NCBI GenBank assembly: GCA_964348015.1
Contig: CAYGBC010000025.1
Span: 1 to 21,602, forward strand
Reading direction: 5' to 3'
Length of the DNA: 21,602 bases
Origin: SOIA01 sp964348015
Lineage (GTDB): Bacteria; Acidobacteriota; Aminicenantia; Aminicenantales; Aminicenantaceae
Below, piece by piece: positions 16,351 to 21,602 of this stretch. The notes beneath the pieces were generated by a model, which worked only from the letters and a program-made list of their open reading frames with translations, made no database searches and had not been told where the DNA came from. Numbering within the stretch: position 1 is the stretch's first letter; each line of letters begins with the position of its first letter. The position numbers and the translations under genes are program-made.

Positions 16351-16585
16351 CCCGCTAAAAAATATTTGGACAAAAAGGTAAAAGGAAACCGGACGCATGC
16401 AACATACCACATCACATAGATTCATTTTCGTGGGTTATAGTCATCAGCTGCTTCAAGCTTGCAGCCTAATTTGTTGATGAGTGTCCAGAATTTATGAGCC
16501 AGGCCACCGACTCCAGAAATTTTAGATTCTTCAAATTCTGCATGAGATGTGGTACTTTTATAGAGAGAAAATCAGATACGATTCA
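16351..16585 (+). other. Non-coding stretch before the HD-GYP gene
   Basis: Nothing beyond the hairpin closing the micro-ORF is supported. No convincing promoter pair or SD is seen for the next gene, whose start is therefore uncertain. Confidence 0.4.
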
Positions 16586-17635
16586 ATGAAAACCATTAAG
16601 CTCGATTACCCAGTTTCCACATTGGACAACAAATTGTTTCTTCCAGCTGGCGAGGAGTTAACATCGGAGGCCATGGATGAATTGATCGCATCCAATAAGG
16701 GCACATCGTATCAGGCGCATTCCTTTTTGGAATATAGCACTGTTTATCAAGATTTGCTGCGTATGCTCCAAAAAACTCCTTACAATATAGTGCTCAATAA
16801 AACTATCACTTTGACCTTAATGAAAAAGGTGAGTTTAATTCAACCCATCCTGGAATCTCTCGACTTTTTTAAAGAAAATGACCCTTATACATACACTCAT
16901 TCTCTTGCTGTATTCGCCATGTCAGTAAACCTGACTCGAGATTTACTGGATAAACCCGGTGACTGGGTTGCAACCCTTATAGGTGGGGCCATACATGATG
17001 TCGGCAAGACATGTGTTCCACTGAAGATATTGAAAAAGTCGGAACCTTTAATCAAAGGCGAGAGGAGAATTCTGGAACACCATGCTTTAGCTGGTTTTGT
17101 ACTTCTCAGCTATTTTCTTAAAGATTCCCAGAGTTTTGCAGCGCGAGTCGCTAAAGAGCACCATGAACGAAGAGATGGCTCTGGATATCCTCTGGGTATT
17201 TCACTGGAAGATAGGATGGTAGAGATCATTGCCGTGTGTGACATTTATGATGCCCTTCTTTCGCCAAGGCCTTTTCGACCCACTGCGTATGATAACCGGA
17301 CGGCCTTGGAGGAAATCACGGATATGGCTCGGAAGGGGAAGTTTAGCTGGGAAGTCGTACAAGCATTAGTCTCTCATAATCGAAAAGATAAACCTCATTT
17401 TCGAGAAACCAAAGTTTCCGATGAAAAAAGGGGCACACCCCCGGCGAACAGCTTGTATGGAGTCATTGCAGAAAGAGATGTGAAGAAAGAAATAAGCTGT
17501 CCGAACTGCGGCGGTTCCTGCAAAAAGATCGAGGGCTATGAGGAAGGCGAAAAAGTTACTCGTTATGAATGTCGCAGTTGTGGGAAAGAATTTGATGAAG
17601 ATGATCTGTTGAATATAGAAATGGAGAAACAGTAG
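16586..17635 (+). CDS. HD-GYP domain phosphodiesterase-like protein with C-terminal zinc ribbon
   Basis: A 349-residue cytoplasmic protein. The N-terminal ~80 residues open with KLDYPVSTLDNKLFLPAGEEL, a lead-in typical of HD-GYP proteins. The HD-GYP core has H105 (YTHS), H137-D138 in GGAIHDVGK, H165-H166, H192-H193, D197-GSGYP-202 and D219, so the residues for a metal centre and for c-di-GMP (or related nucleotide) hydrolysis look present. After a linker, CPNC (305-308) and CRSC (329-332) form a zinc ribbon. There is no receiver, GAF or PAS domain. ATG 16586 starts the conserved part; an upstream ATG at 16547 has no RBS and no recognisable sequence before 16586, and neither start has a good SD. 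Base composition is more A+T-rich than the genes to its left. Anti-terminator or nucleic-acid binding through the ribbon is possible. Confidence 0.85.
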   Translation: MKTIKLDYPVSTLDNKLFLPAGEELTSEAMDELIASNKGTSYQAHSFLEYSTVYQDLLRMLQKTPYNIVLNKTITLTLMKKVSLIQPILESLDFFKENDPYTYTHSLAVFAMSVNLTRDLLDKPGDWVATLIGGAIHDVGKTCVPLKILKKSEPLIKGERRILEHHALAGFVLLSYFLKDSQSFAARVAKEHHERRDGSGYPLGISLEDRMVEIIAVCDIYDALLSPRPFRPTAYDNRTALEEITDMARKGKFSWEVVQALVSHNRKDKPHFRETKVSDEKRGTPPANSLYGVIAERDVKKEISCPNCGGSCKKIEGYEEGEKVTRYECRSCGKEFDEDDLLNIEMEKQ

Positions 17636-17768
17636 CCATCGCATAACCTGCGTTCGCCCCAAATTGCATTATTACCTCCGCCCAAGTCATATTATTACTT
17701 TTCTTCCTCAATTAAAGAAAATTCATAGACTCTATTATTTTTACAGATGATTTTAGAGATGATTTTTC

Positions 17769-17809
17769 TCACCCCTTCTTTCACCTCTTGGGGTGACCAT
17801 AAAAGAGGT
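17769..17809 (+). ncRNA. Perfect H-type pseudoknot-like element
   Basis: Stem 1 pairs TCACCCC (17769-17775) with GGGGTGA (17790-17796). Stem 2 pairs ACCTCTT (17783-17789) with AAGAGGT (17803-17809). Both stems are 7 bp without mismatch, interleaved, and directly abutting so they could stack coaxially; the loops are 7 and 6 nt. This is the geometry of a classic H-type pseudoknot. A small alternative hairpin TGACC/GGTCA (17794-17798 with 17807-17811) competes. The element lies 134 nt after the HD-GYP stop and 174 nt before the next small gene. No known riboswitch class is recognised, and strand is assumed from its neighbours. Confidence 0.4.
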
Positions 17810-17830
17810 CATATAAAACTTGATATGATA

Positions 17831-17851
17831 TTTTCCCCTGGAGGGGGAAAA
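17831..17851. other. 8-bp hairpin TTTTCCCC/GGGGAAAA
   Basis: Perfect stem with a 5-nt loop (TGGAG), 21 nt after the pseudoknot. Neither strand has a T-run after the stem, so it does not look like an intrinsic terminator. It may be a further part of the same leader or 3' structure. Confidence 0.4.
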
Positions 17852-17983
17852 AAGAAACCTGATTGAGTGAGTGGTTCATAATAGAAAACGGTTGAGGCGA
17901 TGAGATTGAGCCAGCACCACAGAAATTAGATGTTGTGGGCATTTCCGACTAAATATGTGAGAGCTTGGAACAGGAGGAAGCGG

Positions 17984-18214
17984 ATGAGAAAAAAAGAAAA
18001 TATTACCAGGAAAATGGTTGAGGAATTAGTATGGCTCAAGGAAAAAGAAATCCAGATGCTTAAAAAATTGAAAGAAGATAAAACTCGCATCCTTCCTCAT
18101 GAAGAACGGGAGCATACAGTGAGAGTGATTGCTGAGATTATTCAGGAGATCAAAGAAGAATTGAATCTGTATTATGGGATGAGAGATATGCGAGCAGAGG
18201 TAGTGTATCTTTGA
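17984..18214 (+). CDS. Small charged helical protein, unknown
   Basis: A 76-residue protein rich in Lys and Glu, probably two long helices with coiled-coil character (MVEELVWLKEKEIQMLKKLKEDK at 11-33, then HTVRVIAEIIQEIKEEL). It has no signal peptide and no membrane span. AGGAGG lies 6 nt before the ATG, which makes 17984 a much better start than an in-frame ATG at 17930 that lacks an SD. I do not recognise a family. The strong SD and clean composition argue that it is real. It follows the pseudoknot/hairpin region and could be controlled by it; a role as an adaptor or small regulator is only a guess. Confidence 0.6.
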   Translation: MRKKENITRKMVEELVWLKEKEIQMLKKLKEDKTRILPHEEREHTVRVIAEIIQEIKEELNLYYGMRDMRAEVVYL

Positions 18215-18428
18215 AAGTGACCATTTCCCTTGTGCAATTAAGAGTCCATTCTCAAAAACATCAAGGGATATCAGAATTTACTTCCTCGCTTTTCTTCCTA
18301 ATTCAAGATTGTTGAGACATTAAACGGAAATAAAAGAGAATGAAATGATCACTTATCATGGAAGATGTGAAATCAATTTTTTACTAAATGTTTTCAAATA
18401 AACCACAGGGCAAAAGGAGGTCTGTATT

Positions 18429-18458
18429 GTGAAGCTTGAGTATTGGAAAGGAGGATAG
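18429..18458 (+). CDS. Possible leader peptide MKLEYWKGG, abutting the next gene
   Basis: A GTG-initiated 9-codon frame (GTG AAG CTT GAG ...) has AAAAGGAGG ending 8 nt before it. It stops at TAG 18456-18458, one base before the ATG of the 81-residue gene. Its own codons AAA GGA GGA form the SD of that gene. This is the layout of a translationally coupled leader, though chance is possible. Confidence 0.35.
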   Translation: MKLEYWKGG

Positions 18459-18459
18459 G

Positions 18460-18705
18460 ATGAAAAAGAAATTTTTTATCAGAGGATACCGGGAGAATGC
18501 TGACTTCCCAAGCCTTTGTGATGAGGAGATGTATTCGTTGGAAGAGGCGATGAATAAGTCGAGAGAATATTTCAGAAAAATTAGAGCTTTATACAAGATA
18601 GTCCTATTTGAGCAAAAGAAATCAAATAAAACGAAAGCAAGGATTACTTTAAAGAATAAGGTGGAGGGTCTTCAGGATGTTGATGTTTGGTGGGATAGCT
18701 TTTGA
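18460..18705 (+). CDS. Small protein of 81 residues, unknown
   Basis: A soluble, charged protein starting MKKKFFIRGYRENADFP and ending VDVWWDSF. The middle (EEMYSLEEAMNKSREYFRKIRALYKIVLFEQ) reads as a helix followed by a strand, perhaps a small alpha/beta domain. No motif, signal peptide or membrane span is seen, and no family is recognised. ATG 18460 is chosen because AAAGGAGG lies 5-6 nt upstream; an in-frame TTG at 18436 would place the SD inside the gene. A micro-ORF ends one base before it. It shares the A+T-rich composition of the HD-GYP block. Confidence 0.6.
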   Translation: MKKKFFIRGYRENADFPSLCDEEMYSLEEAMNKSREYFRKIRALYKIVLFEQKKSNKTKARITLKNKVEGLQDVDVWWDSF

Positions 18706-18757
18706 TATTGACATATAAGACCGCTTTTAATGAAGTGGCCAATACTCCGATAATATT

Positions 18758-18832
18758 TTCACTCTGGCAAACTCCTAATCGCAGATTTTTATGTTTTCAT
18801 TGGATTTTAGAAAACTCGCTTTTCAGAGTGAA
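18758..18832. repeat. 9-bp perfect inverted repeat flanking 57 bp
   Basis: TTCACTCTG (18758-18766) is the exact inverse of CAGAGTGAA (18824-18832). It occupies the 160-bp gap between the 81-residue gene and the convergent arylsulfotransferase. It could be the ends of a small degenerate element or a long-range transcript-end hairpin. No target duplication is visible. Confidence 0.3.
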
Positions 18833-18865
18833 GTTTAAAAAGGAGCTGGTTACCCGATCACGACT

Positions 18866-20146
18866 TTATTTACGGAACACATCGGGTTGGATGTGCCATT
18901 CGAGATTATTCGGTGGTGTGACCGCATGCTCTGGAGGCTTCGGCAAGGCTCTTAACTGCGGGCAGTGATCATAGGCCACTGGAAAAGGACGGCAGGTTCC
19001 ACCCCTGTTCACGTATTCCCAGACGATCTCGCCGTTCGGTTTGACCTGAAAGAGCCTCCCGGTGTTATCTTCGGCAATAAACGTGTTCCCGTTGGGGAGT
19101 CTCTTCTGCGATCCCATCGTTTTGCTGAAAAATTTGATGTTGGCATAGCCTTCCGTCTCATACTTCCAGACGATCTCTTTAGTCACTGGGTTGAATTCGA
19201 TGATGAACGTCTGTCCGCAGTGAGTCCTGTGCCTGGGGAAAAGACCGTTGTCGAACAGAATGATATTTCCCTCGCCGGGCAATCCTTTTTCGATCATCTC
19301 TGGCTCGTGGCAGTGGGATAATCCTCCCTTGTAATTGTGGGTCCATTCCCACACTATCTTTTTGGTCTCCTTATCCACAATGTACATGGTGTCTATGTTT
19401 CTCGGATTGACCAGAATATTGCCCGGCTTGAACCTCTTATCACCCGCGTCATACCACTTGTTCTCAGGAAGAGGGAAAATCGTATTCATGTGAAGCCAGT
19501 CGCCTTCCGGAGTGACCGGTGAGTATCTGTTCAGGTCAAGATGATTGTAAGCATGCCACTCCCAGACAATTTTTTTATCCGGAGTCACTTCATAGATGTC
19601 GCTTCCCAGTTGCTTCTCTTCGCTTCCTCTTTTTCGAAGCGGCCACCAGGGAGAGATTTCGACGTCCTTGACCTGTTTCTGGTATTTTTCAGGAAGCGGT
19701 TCGTGGGCAAGGAAGAGACGGTTATTGTTCGGCAGCCAGCGCATGTCGTTTATGGAATCAATACCCTCATGAGTCCACACCACGTTTCCGTCCCAGTCAT
19801 ATTCGATGATCGTTTTGTTGGGACCGACATAGAGAAGATGACCGTTGGACAGCAGTCTGCATCGTTTGTTGAAGTAGGGGATAACCTTCCAGGTGTGGAC
19901 CACGGTCCCGTTCATGTCAATCAGGCGGATATCGTCCGTGATTTGGCTTTGGGTCCTGACTTTAGCCGAGGGATGATTTCCCAGGGATGCGTGGTCTGCG
20001 ATCAGGATATAGCTGCTGTAGCACTCGTTAGGTTTGTAAATCGTGGTTCCTGTCGGAAATACTGTGGGATAGGCCAAGGCCAGATAAGCCAGAGCAAGTG
20101 AAATCAAAATCCCTGAGGAGAATGTGTAAATTTTTCGTGTGTTCAT
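18866..20146 (-). CDS. Arylsulfotransferase (ASST) family protein, membrane-anchored or exported
   Basis: A 426-residue protein with an N-terminal hydrophobic signal or anchor (FSSGILISLALAYLALAY, 9-26) and six-bladed-propeller features: repeated DKKIVWEWHAY, TKKIVWEWTHN, TKEIVWKYETEG and NGEIVWEYVNRGG strands, plus DWLHMNTIFPLP and SHCHEPEM histidine segments. This is the PAPS-independent ASST group, which moves sulfate between phenolic esters through a catalytic His; family members can also be non-enzymatic propellers. Six cysteines (C42, C96 and four later) allow disulfides. ATG 20146 is preferred over an in-frame ATG at 20179, because GGGGGA sits 4-5 nt upstream. It follows the HELGH membrane protein by 57 nt on the same strand. 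No dsb-type partner gene is adjacent. Confidence 0.82.
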   Translation of the reverse strand: MNTRKIYTFSSGILISLALAYLALAYPTVFPTGTTIYKPNECYSSYILIADHASLGNHPSAKVRTQSQITDDIRLIDMNGTVVHTWKVIPYFNKRCRLLSNGHLLYVGPNKTIIEYDWDGNVVWTHEGIDSINDMRWLPNNNRLFLAHEPLPEKYQKQVKDVEISPWWPLRKRGSEEKQLGSDIYEVTPDKKIVWEWHAYNHLDLNRYSPVTPEGDWLHMNTIFPLPENKWYDAGDKRFKPGNILVNPRNIDTMYIVDKETKKIVWEWTHNYKGGLSHCHEPEMIEKGLPGEGNIILFDNGLFPRHRTHCGQTFIIEFNPVTKEIVWKYETEGYANIKFFSKTMGSQKRLPNGNTFIAEDNTGRLFQVKPNGEIVWEYVNRGGTCRPFPVAYDHCPQLRALPKPPEHAVTPPNNLEWHIQPDVFRK

Positions 20147-20203
20147 TGAATCCCCCTTTTCCTCAACATTGAATGGCATGCCATGTCTTTAAAAAATCCA
20201 GGC

Positions 20204-20776
20204 CTACTTCTTTTTCTTAAACATCTTAAGTAGAAGCCATGCACCAAAACCCAGGCCGATCACCATGTTCATAATGGCCAAAACTCTCACAAAACCGCCC
20301 AAAGCAGTATCTGAATTGAGCAATCCCAGTTTTCCGAACAGATAGTTCCAGTCGTGTATGATCTCTTCTCCGCGAAATGGAGTCACCAAAGGAAGTTCCA
20401 TTTTTCGTGCATCCGCCATATAACCCCCGACGCTGAAAAGATTTGTCCCCATCCAGCAGAAAGAGACAGTGATGGCAAAAAAATCTCGTTGCTTCAAAAA
20501 CATGAAAAAAGAGATCAACGGAACCAGGCATTGAGCGATTGTTCCACCTGCGATCATGAGAAATTGCCCAAGGGGTGAGAATATGATGTGACCGAGTTCA
20601 TGAATTCCCAGATTCAGTGGTTTGAAGATGCTTTGATACATCGGGTCCATGAGATGGCGCAAAAGAATGTAGAGTAAAAACAGCCATAATAATAAGCGCA
20701 ACGGACCGAACTTACCCTCAGCCCATTCAGAGGCTTCACGAAAGAATGTTTCAAACCAATCTTTTATTCCCGACAT
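20204..20776 (-). CDS. Membrane protein with HELGH motif, M50-like putative metallopeptidase
   Basis: A 190-residue protein with about four membrane segments (26-44, 70-94, 100-118, 162-184). H59-E60-L-G-H63 lies at the edge of a span in GIHELGHIIFSPLG. That is an HExxH zinc motif placed as in site-2-protease-like (M50) families. D122 (GGYMADAR) and H141-D142 are candidates for further ligands. It lacks PDZ or CBS domains and is short for M50, so it could be a reduced peptidase or a non-catalytic relative. Context suggests co-transcription with the downstream arylsulfotransferase. The SD is weak (GGAT). A Lys tail (KMFKKKK) closes the protein on the presumed cytoplasmic side. Confidence 0.65.
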   Translation of the reverse strand: MSGIKDWFETFFREASEWAEGKFGPLRLLLWLFLLYILLRHLMDPMYQSIFKPLNLGIHELGHIIFSPLGQFLMIAGGTIAQCLVPLISFFMFLKQRDFFAITVSFCWMGTNLFSVGGYMADARKMELPLVTPFRGEEIIHDWNYLFGKLGLLNSDTALGGFVRVLAIMNMVIGLGFGAWLLLKMFKKKK

Positions 20777-20946
20777 TGTTCTATCCGAAGAGTCCTGTTT
20801 AGATGCGTTCGACTGGATATGAGTTTGCTTTTTCAGGGAGGAGTATAGAAGAATGAGTTTTTCGGGTCAAGGGATATGTAATGTCTCTATATCTGTGTGG
20901 ATGATTTACATGAGAGATTTGATGAATTAAGATAATCAAACACGGT

Positions 20947-20973
20947 ACCCCTGTAGCTCAGGGGGATAGAGCA
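20947..20973 (+). pseudogene. tRNA-like 5' fragment (acceptor strand plus intact D-arm)
   Basis: ACCCCTG-TA-GCTC-AGGGGGATA-GAGC-A reproduces tRNA positions 1-26: U8 and A9, a perfect 4-bp D stem (GCTC/GAGC), and a D loop with GG. After that the match fails. No anticodon stem closes, no GGTTCGAATCC T-arm is present, and no 3' acceptor strand complements ACCCCTG. It looks like a tRNA remnant, perhaps Arg/Met-like, such as integration at a tRNA gene leaves behind. Confidence 0.5.
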
Positions 20974-21071
20974 ATAGAATCTGGAGTAGCAAATCCCGAG
21001 CTTAGTGGTTTCTCATTGTCAGGACAAATCGTGTTAGAATGGAATAAGGATATCAGAATAGGATTAGGATC

Positions 21072-21602
21072 ATGACACTCAAAACAAAATGGATTGATTT
21101 GATTTATAATTTGGCGACAAGCAGCAGAAAAATCCGAAACTTTTTTACACCTCTTGGGGCGCTCTTCTTTTTCCTGTTTGTATTTGGTTTTATCATATTC
21201 GCCCTACAAGTGGATAAGTTAATTGGCATTACCGATATATTCACCAAGCCGCTTTCTATCATTCTGGCGTCACCTCTTTTTTTGATTGCTTTTGTTTTAG
21301 TCGGATGGTCGGTTCTTACTTTTCTTAGAGCCAAGGGAACTCCGGTTCCTCTCAACCCTCCACCAAAATTGGTTACGACTGGTCCATACGCCTATTCGCG
21401 GAATCCGATGCTGACAGGCGTATTTGCGCTGTTCTTTGGTATTGGGATTTTGCTTGGATCATTCTCTCTCCTTGTGATATTCACACCTCTTTTCATTTTG
21501 GTGAATGTGTTGGAACTCAAAACTATTGAGGAGCCAGAACTCATGAAGCGGTTGGGTCAAGATTATGTAGAATATCGAAAAAGGACACCTATGTTTTTTC
21601 CA
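21072..21602 (+). CDS. Isoprenylcysteine carboxyl methyltransferase / PEMT-like membrane methyltransferase, 3'-truncated
   Basis: 177 residues are visible from ATG 21072 (weak AGGA before it), and the frame stays open at the window edge. There are three to four membrane spans. The C-terminal half carries the family signature: GTPVPLNPPPKLVTTGPYAYSRNPMLTG (about 90-117), then LELKTIEEPELMKRLGQDYVEYRKRTPMFFP. The RNP-M-TG segment and the E-P-x-L...Y-x-x-Y-x-x-R tail bind S-adenosylmethionine in ICMT/phospholipid N-methyltransferase relatives. Bacterial members usually methylate lipids or unknown small substrates. RTPMFFP is normally within a few residues of the end, so little is missing. It lies 98 bp after the tRNA-like fragment, with its own start region. 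Confidence 0.88.
   Translation, partial: MTLKTKWIDLIYNLATSSRKIRNFFTPLGALFFFLFVFGFIIFALQVDKLIGITDIFTKPLSIILASPLFLIAFVLVGWSVLTFLRAKGTPVPLNPPPKLVTTGPYAYSRNPMLTGVFALFFGIGILLGSFSLLVIFTPLFILVNVLELKTIEEPELMKRLGQDYVEYRKRTPMFFP

Noticed and set aside
16547..16585. Upstream ATG for the HD-GYP gene
   Set aside because: No RBS, and the 13 extra residues do not resemble the family; the conserved sequence begins at 16586.
17900..17929. Nine-codon frame MRLSQHHRN ending just before an ATG at 17930
   Set aside because: Its SD is poor and too close, and the ATG that follows is not the best start of the 76-residue gene (17984 has AGGAGG).
20853..20930. A 25-codon frame after GGGAGGAG upstream of the tRNA-like fragment
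   Set aside because: The SD is 11 nt or more from the ATG and the translation shows no pattern. Support is too weak to list as a gene.

Overview
The window reads as a bacterial chromosome segment with moderate GC and strong AGGAGG-type ribosome binding sites. Its gene content is typical of the Acidobacteriota/Aminicenantes sphere: a VWFA-related secreted protein, a long BNR-repeat 'glycosyl hydrolase-like' protein, two large secreted M14 peptidases with calcium-loop inserts, a Tat-exported sulfatase and an arylsulfotransferase. That lineage is an inference from gene content; no rRNA or other phylogenetic marker is present. I see no CRISPR array, insertion sequence, phage module or replication origin.

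Layout. 1-745 (+): the 3' part of an Ntn-type acyltransferase/amide hydrolase. 885-3019 (-): an operon encoding a ribbon-helix-helix regulator, ATP sulfurylase (sat) and APS kinase (cysC), which together make PAPS. Its promoter is strong, and a perfect palindrome lies over the predicted transcription start and the ribosome binding site. 3020-3412: non-coding, with a spaced 20-bp direct repeat. 3413-5415 (+): a translationally coupled pair, a polytopic membrane protein and an exported VWA protein with an intact MIDAS. 5428-7521 (-): a VWFA-related exported protein whose MIDAS looks degenerate. 7633-8928 (+): sulfatase. 9201-11822 (+): BNR-repeat exported protein. 12081-16109 (-): tandem M14 carboxypeptidase paralogs under a structured leader. 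16136-18865 (+, visibly A+T-richer): an HD-GYP protein with a C-terminal zinc ribbon, then two small proteins, with several strong-SD micro-ORFs and a perfect pseudoknot-like element between them. 18866-20776 (-): an HELGH membrane protein followed by an arylsulfotransferase. 20947-20973: a tRNA-like 5' fragment. 21072 to the end (+): an isoprenylcysteine carboxyl methyltransferase-like enzyme, cut by the window edge.

How it may fit together. PAPS synthesis, sulfate-ester hydrolysis and sulfate-ester transfer all occur within 20 kb, but no PAPS reductase or PAPS-dependent sulfotransferase is in view. The other large genes encode exported proteins for peptide turnover and protein-protein contact, which suits a heterotroph feeding on proteins and sulfated organic matter. 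The least explained items are the RHH operator, the membrane-protein/VWA pair, the pseudoknot at 17769-17809, the M14 leader structure and the recurrent strong-SD micro-ORFs.
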